Source: Symbiodinium kawagutii (taxonomy: Eukaryota > Sar > Dinophyceae > Suessiales > Symbiodiniaceae). From it: a stretch of 64,000 nucleotides of DNA. Made by a program: the position numbers and the translations under genes. The notes beneath the pieces were generated by a model. The model saw only the letters and a program-made list of their open reading frames with translations. It was not told the origin of the DNA and searched no databases. The stretch lies in contig VSDK01001837.1 of NCBI GenBank assembly GCA_009767595.1, forward strand, positions 227,885 to 291,884, given 5' to 3'. This document shows positions 32,876-45,490 of the stretch, one piece after another (within the stretch, counting starts at the first letter, position 1; each line of letters starts with the position of its first letter).

Positions 32876-33559
32876 TCCCAAAAATGTTGCAGCGATATTA
32901 TGATAATCTGCTTGTCTGAAAACTTCTGAATTTGTGTTCGCGCAGTTTACATACGTAGTAGTCATGCCCAATTGGTTTCGTAAACCTTTTGAGGTTAATG
33001 ATTGGCTCATGATGCATGATTCATGTCGGAGGAAAAATAGTACCTAGTGATGGTTGACTGATCTTTCGTGTTGAAGGAGCTGGTTGATTCAAAATCTTTT
33101 CCTCCAAGCCCCATCCGTAGATTTCAGACTATCGACTACCAATCTTCACTCTCCAATATCCGCTCTATTTCACCAATCTCAAGGTGTATTGATAATCACC
33201 CATCCGTCTCTCACCATCATGCATCAGTCATCTCTTCCTTTCGACAGGCTAAAAACACTACCAAACACTCATGATTTCATGATTTCTCCATCTTAGTGTA
33301 ACTACCAATCATCAAAGATGAAAACATTACTCCATATTTAGTTTCTCCATTGATTCATGATCAAATTTCATTCACCACTTCATGAACCAACACATCACAC
33401 CGGTCATCACGCATCACCCGGAAGGGTGGCGCCCTTCCAGCGCGGAATGCGCCTCTTGGGTGCAGGGCGCAGCGACGTCTTGGACGCTTGAGACGTGTGA
33501 GAGCGGTGAGTGCCTGCGCCCCATGGCTCGCCAAGGGAGGAGCTGCTGAAGCCTAGCAC

Positions 33560-33705
33560 TGATATTAGGGAGTTTCGTAACCCCAAAGTTATGGTTGGTT
33601 TATTATTGCTATTAAAGGTCAGTGCTTAGTTTATTGCTCTCAAAGGTCAATATTCATAGATGATTTAACGGTAGCTCGTATTTTGAGAAACCACCACATG
33701 AATCA
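33560..33705. mobile_element. Family A inverted-end element, copy 7
   Basis: Left GGGAGTTTCGTAACCCCAAA, right AGCTCGTATTTTGAGAAACC then ACC. The core contains a GGTCAGT/GGTCAAT partial duplication. Confidence 0.6.
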
Positions 33706-33719
33706 ACATCACCAAGTGT

Positions 33720-34265
33720 TACAAATTGACAGTCACTGGTTGGTCTTGAGCAATCTGTGAAGCAAGTGGTGGATCATCATGTCAACCCATCATTCGTCGC
33801 CATCATCAGCCATCAAGAAAACACGAGTAATCATAGTAGTGAACCATAGGTCAACCACCATTACGAAGCCACGTGGCCATGACTATTAACCAGTATTAGC
33901 CACCATTAACCATTCATCAACCATCATTATTAATAACCAGCATCGACCACTAATGACCACATAGAACCAGTATTGTCATGAGCATTCATTAATCACTTCA
34001 AGAATCATCCCTAAGAAACTCATTCATAATCAGAATCAATATCCGCCATCGTTGACCAGTAATTAGCCAATAGCATTGCTGTTAGCCTTGAGTCAACTGT
34101 CATTGAGACTCTTTAATCCTCTTTGTGGAAGGCTATTGACAAGACTTACCATCATTGCCATAACCATCATTAGCCATTTCTTCACCATGGATAAATCACT
34201 ATCGATCATCATAATTTACCATCATTCACTATATAATTAACCATTAATCATTCACTCATGCTTAG
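33720..34265. repeat. ACCATCATTAACCA-type degenerate repeat block
   Basis: Nearly continuous CATCATTAACCA, ACCAGTATTAGCC and TTCATCAACCATC words over more than 500 bases; no exon. Confidence 0.65.
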
Positions 34266-34309
34266 AGGGTTAATGCTTGTCACCAGCAGTGTCCGGTAAT
34301 TCGGCATGC

Positions 34310-34435
34310 TGTGGCATACTTCCGTGGGCGGACGCCGCTCATCCGTTCGCTGGTTGCTGTACAAAGCAGCACCCGAACAGCGCTGCGCCGCACTGCCGTG
34401 TGCCCGCCCCACTTTGCCGTCAGCGATCACCCATC
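34310..34435 (-). CDS. GC-rich coding island, frame uncertain
   Basis: One minus frame reads LTAKWGGHTAVRRSAVRVLL then CTATSERMSGVRPRKYAT; another is open from an ATG at 34430. GC content stands out from the flanking ATCA repeats, so an exon is likely. Confidence 0.4.
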
Positions 34436-34777
34436 ATCAAATAGTCAACCATGTAAATCATTAATCGTGAACTATATAGTCACTCACCGGACATGAACCC
34501 ATTTACACTCAGTACATGATCATTCATGAGCCATGCATTAACCATAGCTGGCTAAACAGGAACGTTATAAACACTATTAACCAGTAATGTTAAGCAGTAA
34601 ATGACCATTGATTAACCATCCAGTCAATGATCTATGGTGATGATGAATCGATAAAGTGACCATTAATCAACCATGCCATCCATTTAAGTGACCAGTAATT
34701 AACCAGTGGTGGATGTTAACCATTCAATGATCAACCAACCACTTTTAACCCATGGTGATTGCTGATTAGGGAGTACC

Positions 34778-34872
34778 TCACGGCAGTGCCAGCCCAGCGG
34801 AGCATCCGTGCCCACCGCGGCGTGTGTGGTCCGACAAGTCTCGGGACTCGCTACCTGGGGCACAAGCTTCGT
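34778..34872 (-). CDS. GC-rich exon, unrecognised
   Basis: The frame reads TKLVPQVASPETCRTTHAAV then GTDAPLGWHCREV. An acceptor-like CCCCAG precedes VASPE. Surrounded by repeats on both sides. Function unknown. Confidence 0.45.
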
Positions 34873-35524
34873 TCAGGTGGGGAGGATGATGGGTTAAAAG
34901 ATGAATCATATAGTGGTTATCTCACGGTGAAACTGTAGTTTGTCATATAATAGTTTTTAACATTGATCACATATTGTGTAGGAGTGAAAGCATTAGTAGA
35001 GATTCACATAATGGTTCTATTATATTCGATCTTTTAACATGGTGAGTTAAAAATGGTTAAAGAATCGTTAAATAACCATTAGTTTGAAGGATGGGTTAGC
35101 GGAGGGCATCCCCTATAAAGCAGCCTACTAACCGATGACCACCATAGACATCCATAGACTATTACCTTTGCCCATTCATATCCATTCAGTACTGACACAC
35201 CATCTATTCTATTGTTCACCAATCATCGTTGTCCATTGAATCATCCTCACTTAACCCATGTATAACCAATCATTCACCATCCAAAATCTTCAAAAAACCT
35301 GGCGCAATCTTGGTAGACATTTAGGGAGGTACCCTGTGCAACTCAATGTGTAGCTACAGATTGAGGGCCCTGCACTTTTTGGCTACAAAAAGGCCATTCC
35401 CAGCTTGGAAATCAAAACACTCGTTAGTGGACACAAGGCCTTGCTTCTTGTAGTGGAAATATCCTCCGTGATACTTTGCAAACCGTCATCCAATCCATCC
35501 TTAAAAAATCCATCATTAACTCCC

Positions 35525-35605
35525 GGGATCATCTTGACCCATCCTGAAACCCGTCACGATCCATCACAACGACGGCTGCGGGCGCTTGCACAGGGCCTGC
35601 GCTGA
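35525..35605 (-). CDS. Small coding island, unrecognised
   Basis: Minus frame SAGPVQAPAAVVVMDRDGFQ then DGSR. The plus frame is open as well, so strand is uncertain. Confidence 0.3.
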
Positions 35606-35785
35606 ATTCTGAATTCTCCTGAGCGGGATCACCAGGGAGCTATGCCCCTAAGTTGAGGGATGAGAATCAGCCCGGCTATGATTCTCCTGTTGAATTCTCT
35701 TGTTGAGGGATGCCCTGCAGATCCTGCAGGTGTGATCGGAATCGACAATCGAATTCTCAGCCCGTTTGAAGCTATATGTTGGTTT

Positions 35786-35886
35786 CTCAAAATAGGGGCT
35801 ATACCCAATAATTGTTGGTTCATTATGAACAGCTATTATTCTTGATGAATGATTTGGGGGGGCCCACTATGACTTGAGAAACCACC
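35786..35886. mobile_element. Family A inverted-end element, copy 8
   Basis: Left GGTTTCTCAAAATAGGGGCT, right GGGGGCCCACTATGACTTGA then GAAACCACC. A well-preserved copy about 100 bases long. Confidence 0.7.
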
Positions 35887-35989
35887 GTGTACTGAGTTTT
35901 CTCATTAAGCCTTATCTCACAAACATATATGATTCTTTTCATACCCCCTTTTATCAACCCCGGTTTCGCACCTTTCGATCAGTTTGAAG

Positions 35990-36165
35990 CTATGGAGGGA
36001 ACTTGATCAGCTGGATTTCCCTTTCTATGGTGATCCCCTCCCTGCGGCTCCTTGGAAGCAGCGAAGGTAGACCTTCCATGGCGGCCCGCTGAGTCCTCAT
36101 CAAACGATAAAACATCCACCAGGCCGGAGTGGTTCACCAGGCTGTAGTCGTTCAACGCTGCCACC
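35990..36165 (-). CDS. Exon of an unrecognised protein
   Basis: The frame reads VAALNDYSLVNHSGLVDVLS then FDEDSAGRHGRSTFAASKEP. Acidic and well formed. The exact boundaries are not fixed. Function unknown. Confidence 0.55.
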
Positions 36166-36529
36166 CTTCTGGTGTGAGTGTCCCATGTGTTTGATCCTCG
36201 TTTTAAGCGCTTGTCGCGAGTTGAACCATCAAGGTCTAAAACCGCTTGATGCGAGGTGTCGAGTGTTGCTTGAATCAGTTATGGCCGGTTTGGATGCTCG
36301 AGTTTCGGGTTGCATCATTTAGTGAGGTGCAGCCAAGCCCCGGAAATGATGGAAGGTGATAGAAACTTCCAAGGTCCATGTTTCCGACACCACGAATGCA
36401 CGCCCCATGACTACAATGGCTACATCAATCCGTCGAACTACCCTTAGTGGCCAGTCCTTGTAGTTCCAAATTCGCTCCTCCTTCAAAGGGATAGCAACAA
36501 ATCAACCATCTCCCTCTCAACCAGCAACC

Positions 36530-36700
36530 ATCGCCCAACACAGCGGCTCCACCAGCCACTCCCTTAGCGTAGCATCCTCCGACCGCTCGGAGACGAACAC
36601 CGACCGTTGGCGAGATGCGGCATCCTCGGAGGGATACCGCGAGCTCCTCTGGTGCTCCTGGGCCAGAAGCGATGCTGGAAGTGTAGGAGCCACCATCATC
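36530..36700 (-). CDS. Exon of an unrecognised protein
   Basis: The frame LPASLLAQEHQRSSRYPSED, AASRQRSVFVSERSEDATLR then EWLVEPLCWAMVAG is open for 60 codons with normal composition. It probably belongs with the 35990-36165 exon. Confidence 0.5.
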
Positions 36701-36849
36701 ATTTGACCATTCTACCATTTCAAAGAATTACTTTTTTTTTGGTAGAGCATGATCAGAACATTTCCCATTCTTGACCCTGATTCGTCCCCGACAAGCCATG
36801 ATCGACCATCATTCCTTTTTCTTGACTTTTCGAAAGGTCTTCTGGCTAG

Positions 36850-37110
36850 ATTTGGCAGCCAACAAGTTGGCACAACGTCAGGCGCTTGCATTCCCACGTA
36901 GTGTTGGCAGGGGTCAGCTGAGCCCTAGCGACACCAACATTGAGACCCCCATCCCTCATAGGTAGTTGTGGGCAGAAGCTGCACGAAGAACCAGCAACAT
37001 CACCGTGCCGTCCTTGGATCCTAAGGCGGATCCTTGCGAGCTGGATCTCTGATAGGCTTGAGATTTTCGCCCTCTTCCAGAAGAGTCCTACATCCACAAC
37101 TGAGTCAACT
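36850..37110 (-). CDS. Coding island, unrecognised
   Basis: Minus frame KISSLSEIQLARIRLRIQGR, HGDVAGSSCSFCPQLPMRDG then GLNVGVARAQLTPANTTWEC. The plus strand is open too. Likely one or two exons. Confidence 0.4.
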
Positions 37111-37589
37111 GAGGATTGGAATGGACACAAAGAAAGCACTTACTATCCCCCCAAACAAATGACAAGTCGCAAAACAACTTTCCATCCATCCGGCCATTTA
37201 CAGGGAACCCAACCCTATCTGGCAGGCCCTGAATCGCCGAGGAATTGCATGTACGCTCAACTTGCGAGATTTGAGCAAAAACAGACAACTAACGTAGCAC
37301 TCAATTCGGAGCACTGCAGTGGCACTGCATCTATGGCAAATTTCTTGGTTCTACGATATTGAAAGGGGATCCCTTCATTGAGAAGGTATCTTGTGTTGTT
37401 CCACTGGGTTGATAGCGGCATTTTCGAGTCCCTGCTTATCTGGTTTGACTCCGAGCAATCCCGTCTGACTTTGGTGAAAAACGGCCACTTCCCATGATTT
37501 TCGAAATATGAGAAATTTCAACATCCCCAAACCATCCCAAACCAATCTGAATCCACAAAAACCCATGGCATCCCATGGCACTCCCATGG

Positions 37590-37745
37590 CCACACCCGGT
37601 GCCCGATCGTTGCTTGGCTTGGCAGCTGGGCGGTGCCATCCTTCGACTCCGAGGGAAACTGAGACGTCCGAGGCGACATCCGATCCTGGTCGTGGCTGCG
37701 TTGCCAGGTGAGCTTGCCATCGAGATGAGTGCCACTGGACCGTGC
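37590..37745 (-). CDS. Coding island, unrecognised
   Basis: The minus frame SGTHLDGKLTWQRSHDQDRM then SPRTSQFPSESKDGTAQLPS and QATIGHRV looks most protein-like of three open frames. Polar; no family recognised. Confidence 0.35.
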
Positions 37746-38829
37746 TTGCGGCACTTCCCACATCAACCACCCAACTGAACCTCACAGTGACAACAGTGGC
37801 TTCAAATACTGTGAGTTGATTTCTACTGAAAAGATAAGCTATACCCCATTCGACACCTGAATGGTGCCCAAAAAGCCATTGGGGATGATTTTGGGCAGTG
37901 TCCGCAAATGAATGCCCCTGAAGAATCATGATTGTCGTTTTCTTGCCGTTTGCCACTACATAATGCAAAAATATGAAAAGTACTACTAGCTATTTGCAAT
38001 AATCTCTCTATAATTATATACATGCCATTTCTGTTTCGGAAGATTCAAATGATGTATTTGGTGACAATTGACCGATGATTGATTTTTTGACTGTGACTAT
38101 TGGCAATGATTTTGGATTGATCAATTCCTAAAAACAAGCCCTTTGAATGACAATGAGACCACTTCGTTTATGGCGCTAATAAATTTATCTAATAATTTGG
38201 CTGCTTAATGCCAATGTGGACACAAAAGAATGCCCGAAAAAGTTGATCTGTGGCAATTCCTCGAGCCAGTTTTATTGCACAAATCATTGATTTTGAATGG
38301 TCTTCCCAAACCACTCTCTGAATATTTCCGTCTAATAATGTTACTTATATACGACAGCTTCGAAATCATGCCCTGCAACAATTTCCTTGCAACCCAGACG
38401 ACTCTGTCCTTATCTAGGGAATGCCGCGCATTTTATGCCATGTTTCTTGAAAACAGCTTCCGGAGCCTTCTCTTGCCAATGCTAGAACCTCTCTGGCTTT
38501 CACAAGCAGTACGAAAACCTTCTCTTGCCTTGAGTCACCAACACTAACTTCTTGGCCTTTTACCAAAAAATGCCATAACAGTTTTTTCGTTTTTGGCAAC
38601 ATTTCTTGTGCCCCCAAAATTGGTGTCGGGGCTAAATTTGTTGAAGGGCAAGAACTGAAAAAGCCGGGGGTGCCGGCGCTATTGCTCCAAAGGGTGAGAT
38701 TCACTGAAACAATGCCACCTTCTGGTAGATCCAGGAGTATCAATACCCGCCACAGTTTTCACATAGCCAGACAGCATTCTCCATTCTGGTTGCTGAAGCA
38801 TCATTACTGGCTGGATCTCTCAAGAAATG

Positions 38830-38975
38830 ATTCCCTTCCAAGCACCAGCAGCTCACCACCCCACCTTGGAGCCCAAAGTCGACATTCGCGAAGCGGATCT
38901 TTCTGCCTGCAAGGTCATCTGCTGCTGTGGCTGCGACTTTGGTGAAAGTCTTTCATCATTGATTGAGATCCAAAG
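38830..38975 (+). CDS. Possible plus-strand exon, unrecognised
   Basis: The frame FQAPAAHHPTLEPKVDIREA then DLSACKVICCCGCDFGESLS and SLIEIQR ends exactly at a GTATGT donor. The minus frame is also open, without such a donor. A Cys cluster (CCCGC) is notable. Confidence 0.4.
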
Positions 38976-39119
38976 GTATGTTCACAGGCCCATCTCGCAT
39001 CCGATCCCTTACCCCATCACTGTTGCATCACTTACGCGACCAATTTTACTTTCGGGGGGTCAGGTAAACAAGTGAGCTTACGCGCGACCTTAGTTATGCC
39101 CCCTTACGCGACCCTGCGT

Positions 39120-39300
39120 TTTGCTTGCGCTGGCAGCTATATGACACAACTCTTGAAAATGAAATTGCGGGAGGTTTAGGACTCCATAATGCGGTACGGT
39201 ACATCAATGGGAGAATCTGATCCCACTTCTTACCGTTCACTGAAACAAACACTGAAGAATCGGCATGATCAGCCAGGAAGAACACGGGATGAAATTTGCA
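39120..39300 (-). CDS. Exon of an unrecognised protein
   Basis: The minus frame reads FFLADHADSSVFVSVNGKKW then DQILPLMYRTALWSPKPPAI. Together with the next upstream exon it seems a beta-rich protein. Confidence 0.45.
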
Positions 39301-39557
39301 TGCACCTACCTGACAGGCCACTCATGACCCCAAGATTTGTTGGTTGGATACTTCATCGCTTGTCGATATTCATTCCTCTGCCATCGCTGGAGGCCTTTGG
39401 GCTCGACAGGGATCGTGACAAACTGCGACTCAAAGTTCTTCCCAAAGATCCTGGGCTACGCACAGCTGACGGTTTCACGCGCAATATTGCGCAATGGCAA
39501 GGCAAAATCCGTCTATGGTACAACTGGTGATGTCTCTAATATTCTAATGGTGAATTT

Positions 39558-39840
39558 TCACGTAAACCTGCCTGCGCTCAAAGTTGACACATTACGCAAT
39601 ACCCGAGCTGAAGTAGCCCCAAAGCCCTCAATTTCGATGCGGAACTCCGTTTCTGTTCTCCCAGTGACCTGTCTAGGACTCTTCTGTGGCACGGCAGTTG
39701 CTACAGCGAAGTTCACATCAGCGAGGCTCCAAAGGTTGTGCTTCCCATTCGGCTCCCCAGTCTGCCCAATGTCCCAGAGAAAGTTCTGCGCGAAACCTGG
39801 CGGAGCCGACAGCCCAACTCCACTGCTACGAAACCAAGGA
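39558..39840 (-). CDS. Exon of an unrecognised beta-rich protein
   Basis: The minus frame reads WFRSSGVGLSAPPGFAQNFL, WDIGQTGEPNGKHNLWSLAD, VNFAVATAVPQKSPRQVTGR and TETEFRIEIEGFGATSARVL. Longer than most islands here. The plus frame is open over a longer range but less natural. Function unknown. Confidence 0.5.
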
Positions 39841-40314
39841 CCACCAAGGATGTCGCAGAAATCCGTGGCCACCAGTTGGAGATTACAATTTCCAGCAGTC
39901 CGGTCAGCTTGAGGAAAAAAACGTAGCCATAACTACCATCCGGTTAGGGCACTTCTGGTAGCTGCTTAACTTCCCCTTTGGAAGGATCCAGGGATACACC
40001 TTGCTCCTTGGCCCATTGAAACCAGCCCGTTGGCATGAATGTTCATCACATGCACTTGCACTCACCATGAGTCTTATTTGGCAAACGTTCAGCTTATCGT
40101 ATTATATCATTTTTTACTGTACCTACAGCACCCTGGACTTCCAGCTTTGAACCAGCATTCATCCAAAAACATGACGGTTCTAAAACGCAGGACTCCATAA
40201 AGCTTAGGAGAGGGACAGCCCTATGTAACTAGTAAGCAAGCAAACGATTGAGACGGCAATGAAATAAGAAGGCATGAACAATCTTGAAACAAGGAGGCAA
40301 GGGAGGACATGTGA

Positions 40315-40602
40315 GCACAGGAGCAAGTAGACCATGTCATGGACATGCGGTTCATATCAAACAGGTGGAAATCTTTGGAAAAAATGTTCGAAGCTCTTGC
40401 TAGGCATCTGTTGCCGCTGGGAAAGTTGATTGACATGGGCAGCATGCATGGTGGATTTACATTGGAACACAAACTGCTTCGAGTATTGATTGAACCCTTT
40501 CGCCGACTAATGATGGACAGCGCATGCAAAGATTCAGAACGCATCATCGCGTTGAGGCCCTCAAACAATGCCAGCAACACGCGCGATGCCAAAGACTGCT
40601 GA
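40315..40602 (+). CDS. Plus-strand ORF, unrecognised, possibly a retrocopy fragment
   Basis: The frame reads EQVDHVMDMRFISNRWKSLE, KMFEALARHLLPLGKLIDMG, SMHGGFTLEHKLLRVLIEPF and RRLMMDSACKDSERIIALRP, and ends in a stop, 288 bases without an intron. The minus strand has a 133-codon ORF across it. The plus frame has the more helix-like, charge-balanced composition. No family recognised. Confidence 0.4.
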   Translation, partial: AQEQVDHVMDMRFISNRWKSLEKMFEALARHLLPLGKLIDMGSMHGGFTLEHKLLRVLIEPFRRLMMDSACKDSERIIALRPSNNASNTRDAKDC

Positions 40603-41419
40603 TGCTTCTTGATCCTCGGCACGGCGGACTATCCAACATGGTCCTAAGGGAGTGAAGACTTGGGATCCCCTGAAGCCACCCTGAGCCCAAGCATGTCATT
40701 TCAGGATTGGCCATCACACAGTCATGAAATCTGAGTGATCATTGAACTGTTGCACTAAGCAGGAGAAGATACAGGGCCCAAATGATCTGTGAAATGAGGA
40801 AAGCCAACATTGACCAACTGGTCGGACCAACAGGAGAAAAACATGTGGGATAGTACACCCTCCCTGACCTCCCCAAATCTTTGATGGTACATGGCCAACT
40901 GGATCCCAAGGCAAAGAAAACCAACCTTCCATTCCCTCTGACAGCACGACACCACTGAGACATGGACTGCGCGTGTGTGTACCTCAGCATGTTCTTCAGC
41001 CTGCGCCAGGGAGGCCGTGGGACGGCCTCAGCCTTGAGTGAAATTTGATGCCAAGGCATCAGAACAAACAAGCGACCACGCTGAGATTCTTGAACATGCA
41101 CGCGTGCACGCGTGAAAACATGTGATCAGAACCAAGGGATTTTGAAAGCGCTCAATTTTTCCTGGTACAGATCAGGAAATCCAAAGTCCCAAATAAAAGT
41201 CAGGAGACCGTCCAGGCAATGATTAGACCCCAGCATCGCGATGCCCATGTGAGTTGCAGGAGGTAATTACAAATCATTTGAAGTCGCCAAGTCGGTGCTT
41301 GCGAAAGGTCAAGCACAGCACCCTTGCCCAAAGGATCAAATCTTTAGGTATGCTCAGTGGATCCTGACCTCAACCACCAGTAACCCCAGCTACAGCTGAT
41401 GATTTACCGTCAACGACCC

Positions 41420-41590
41420 CGTTGCTTACCTGGGCCGTGGCTCCCCCATGGAGGCCATGAGCGAAGATCGGAGGTCGCCATGGGACAGGCTGCGGCCTCG
41501 GACCCTCACGTTTGCACAGCGGCAGCTTCAAATTTCTCTCGCCCGCCGCCTGGGACGCGGTCAACCCATCTTCGGCCGAGTCGCCTGGGA
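41420..41590. CDS. GC-rich coding island, strand undecided
   Basis: The plus frame reads GSPMEAMSEDRRSPWDRLRP then RTLTFAQRQLQISLARRLGR; the minus frame reads GDSAEDGLTASQAAGERNLK then LPLCKREGPRPQPVPWRPPI. Either could be an exon. Confidence 0.35.
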
Positions 41591-42359
41591 AAAGGCATCC
41601 TCACAGAAAAACATCTCAAAGCAAGGTCAGGGTGTATACTATTGCCCACAGCGCATGGAAAACCAACCCTTGGTACTTTGTATATATTTCCCTTAGTTCT
41701 TGCTGTTCGCTTCGTAGTCAGATATCCCAACTCCTGGGATTGACGGGGATTGAACATGCGTACACCTGAAGTCGTGCAAGGTTCATGCCCACGTGAGCGC
41801 CAGAATTGGTATTTCAGCAACTTTGGGTGATACATGTCATGGTAGTGAAGAACTTTTAACTTTCTTGTGGTTCTGAGCCCACATGTATGATCACCCAAAG
41901 CGGACACATTTGTGGTAGGAATGAGGAATCTGATATCTGGATATATCTGGTATCATTGTCTTATAATCTCATTGGCAATGTCTTTCTCGTCCTATGCGTC
42001 TTGACCAAGTGCCACACGTCAGTCGGGTTTGCACCTATGGTAATTACGGGTAAGTCCAAGATGAATTGATGGTGGTTGTGCCGGGGTTGTGCTACACGGT
42101 CACGTGTTTGAGCGTTCATCTGGACCCGCCACCCAAAGTTGCCTCTGTCTGTGCTGGTGTAGGGTGAATACCAACCCATGTGCGCATGATATCGCTGTCC
42201 AAAAGCAACTTTGTATCACTGCTATAAATGGCGCTATTCTGGAGCCACTGCACACCAAAAGGGTAAACTGTAGCGCCCTCAGCCTATTCTAGGCATGAAT
42301 CTACCAAATGCCCCCGCAGAAAAAATGGATTCTCAACCAAATGAGTAGACAAAATTGAC

Positions 42360-42440
42360 CGTCATAAACCATCAGTACCCATCATAAACCATCCTAAACC
42401 GTCAGTAAGCATCATTAACCAAAGGGTTGATCAGCTGATT
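42360..42440. repeat. ACCATCAGTACCCATCATAA repeats
   Basis: Four to five near-tandem copies of AACCATC(A/C)(G/T)AA(G/C)C-like words. No coding potential. Confidence 0.6.
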
Positions 42441-43084
42441 ATCGATTAACATTTTACTCACCAATCTCGGCCAACCCGCCATCTCACACCAACACCTTCC
42501 AGAGTTCGTTGAAGTTCAGCACTGCTTCGCCCAAAATTTTGGATTCACCCAAGCGGTTCCTGGGCTCGGCCGGACATCAATGATCATGTGTCCGCAAATG
42601 TATGCTATGTGCGGGCACATGGCCGATAACAAATAGCCACTGGGCTACAAAACACCCTCTGGCAAACTAACAGCTAGAAGCTTAATAATACTTTTGTGGT
42701 CTTTTGATATACAAACCCATGTAATAAATGGTGGGCTTTCCACTTCCAGCTCGGTTTACCAGAGTGCAAATGGCCCAAAGCGGTCAGTCAAAAAGGAATG
42801 GATAGGGCCACATCTGTCAGTAGCTCTGACTTGCGCTACCCTGGGGCCAAGGCCAATCTTGCACAGTGATGATGAAGTCCTTGCCAGGCATCTTCCGAGG
42901 GGGGAGGCCAACTGTGGAAGCGTCAAACATTGATTTTGTTGTTTCTTTCTTTTTCCCTATGCCTCCAGTTACCATGAAAAAGTAGGTAACCAGCTGGTTT
43001 CTACCATTATCGTTTGGGGTTGGTTACCTCTTATGACGGCAATTGGAAGGGTAGGGTTTGTTTTCAATACATTTTAATTAGCAT

Positions 43085-43230
43085 GGATCAATCCTCCTGC
43101 ATTCTTGGCAACCGCCTTACTGGAGGTTTGGTTTGATGAGGTTTGATGTGTGGCCTCAATGAAAGGCTCGCCGGCCATGTTCCACTGGCAACGCTCAAAA
43201 CTTGGCCCAAATGACCTTTCATTGAGCAAA
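43085..43230 (-). CDS. Probable exon, unrecognised
   Basis: The minus frame reads SFERCQWNMAGEPFIEATHQ then TSSNQTSSKAVAKNAGGLIH. Normal composition; boundaries unclear. Confidence 0.4.
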
Positions 43231-43604
43231 TCATGCCGAAGAACCATGTATATAAAACAATCCAAGAATTGAAAACCAAGCAATGCTTGATGATATTTGA
43301 CGACCACAAATTTCAGATGTTTCAAACAAATAGTGTAGCTGAAAAACCACTCTAGGGCGATTCCTATAACACTCCATCGATGGTAAGTCGCAAGCTAGTA
43401 CATTACAGGATAACTGCAGGTGGTTCGCTATGGTTCGTTGATATCACATTGGCATTGTAATAGTTGCCCTACAAGGAAACAAAGAAAACACAACAACATC
43501 AGGTGGGATGATTCCAGCTACTAAAATCCCGTGGCTGCCGGAATCTCATGCTACTTTCCCATCGGTCAGTGAAATGTAATAACATGCTCAGTGGGAACCA
43601 TCAA

Positions 43605-43800
43605 GAGACTGGCCATCCAACCGGCCAATATACTTGGGCAGTCTTTGGCATCTCCACTAATGAATTCTTTCTGGCAACCAATGCCTCAAACCAGCTGAAG
43701 AAAAAAGAGCACACCGATGGCTGCTCAAAAAGTGGCTCATTGGGCCCATCACCTTGCTGGGTCAGGCGGGTCGAGAAAACCTCAGAAACCAACGCGCCAC
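43605..43800 (-). CDS. Exon of an unrecognised protein
   Basis: The minus frame reads ALVSEVFSTRLTQQGDGPNE, PLFEQPSVCSFFFSWFEALV then ARKNSLVEMPKTAQVYWPVG. A mix of hydrophilic and aromatic stretches; no family recognised. Confidence 0.45.
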
Positions 43801-45393
43801 AACGAGGCCGCGCCACAACGAGGGACTACCTCTGACAATGAAGAACCGACTATTTCCTGATCCTGTGAATCATCTGGTTACTGTCCCAGGTTCACCAAAG
43901 GTCAAACATGGGTACGAAATGGGGGGCATGCGGCATGATAGTTGCAAGTTGCCTAGTTATGAAGCAACTTGGCTAACGTTTGGGGGCCCACCTTCTAGAC
44001 CATGTTGAGCCCCAACCGTGGAAGGTCCGTCGCCGCTCCTGCTCCGAAACCCCATGGCTCACTTGGGCCGCGGTGATCACAGCGTTCCCGAACCTGTGCT
44101 GAAACTGGAGGTCAGCCAAGCCAGCCGAGCTCAGGAGGCGCCCAGCCATGCTGGTGCTGACATCCCCTCTGCTGCCAGCGCTAGCTGTTGACGAATCAAC
44201 CTATAGCAATCATGATCAACCAATGATCAACCACCACCTGATGAGCATCCCCATGTTACCAACCATTATTCCATCAACCATTGATCAACTATTGACCCAT
44301 CTCAACCACTGACGAACGGTCAACGGTCTTGGCATCGCTTGCATCAGCTCCCCATGCAGCTCTGCCTCGGCTCTTGCGTCCTTCTGGCCTTGGTTTTCAC
44401 GGGGCGCGATGCCAGCACCACCAGAAACTTTGCATGGTTACGGATGGCTATAGATGGTTATGGACGGTTAGCCTATGGATTACCATGGATAGTGGGGATA
44501 ATTGGTTATCGATGATTCTGGATAGTTAGCCTACGGCTACTGATTCATGATGGTAAATTGCAATGATTCCTTGGGGTTATAGTGGTTAGATTTCATTTCA
44601 GGGTTATTGCCATTGGTGCTTCTTGTATCGCCAATGATTTATGCTAATTACTAATTACTTACTGTTTAGGAGCTGCTTTAGCCGGGGATGCCAACCAACA
44701 ATAATGAGAAACAATGCAACACAAACATAAACAAACTAAGTACCGACTAATGGACACCACCCCACAATGTCCTCTGCATGCGGGATCATGCATGGTGTAG
44801 GCCAACTTCTGGATGCTTGAACTCGCAGTTCCCATGGTTGGTGGGCACCATGGTGTCTACACCAGCTTGGGGAACCCCGTCCTCAGCCATTCCTCAGTAT
44901 GGTGAGACGGAACTTCCTCAGAATATGTTGACAGTAGCGGGTTCATGAGCTGTGGGGCGAAATAGCTTCATTTCCTCAGGATAACTAAGGCATCAGACCT
45001 TCGGCTTGTTGTTCCAGTATGGGCTGCGGACTTTTTCCATATCAGCCATGGTAAGACCTCCGAATAGAAGGCAGGATCATAATCATTCCATGGGTTCCTC
45101 ATCATTGAACCCCTCCTAATCCATGGCATAACTATCCAACGGGCGAATTGTCTCTGAATTTGACGCTCATCAGACCAAAGCAGCTGGTTGTTGGTTGTAT
45201 CGACGTATTTCTGTTGCTTATCCCCATTGCTATCTCATGTTATCTCCTACCATTGGTTTCTATCAAGTGTCAGCTACAAATTCCCACAAATGCCCTCATG
45301 TGCATCTATGCGCATCATGTTCATGACCTTATTCAGTCTTTGATTTGTATCCAAAATATTCCAAAATATCATTTGAATTCCCTCATTTGCTGC

Positions 45394-45443
45394 TCTGGTT
45401 GGTGGTTGAGCCATCCCTATAAAAATACTTGTCAACCAACCAG
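45394..45443. mobile_element. Family B element, short copy 2
   Basis: CTGGTTGGTGGTTGAGCCAT to CAACCAACCAG, only about 50 bases, perhaps internally deleted. Confidence 0.5.
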
Positions 45444-45490
45444 CCATTTGTGAACACACGGAATTGCTGGCTATTATCCCCAATGATGAA

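Noticed and set aside
36940..37362. 140-codon plus-strand ORF
   Set aside because: The composition is uneven and the minus strand has a better island at 36850-37110.
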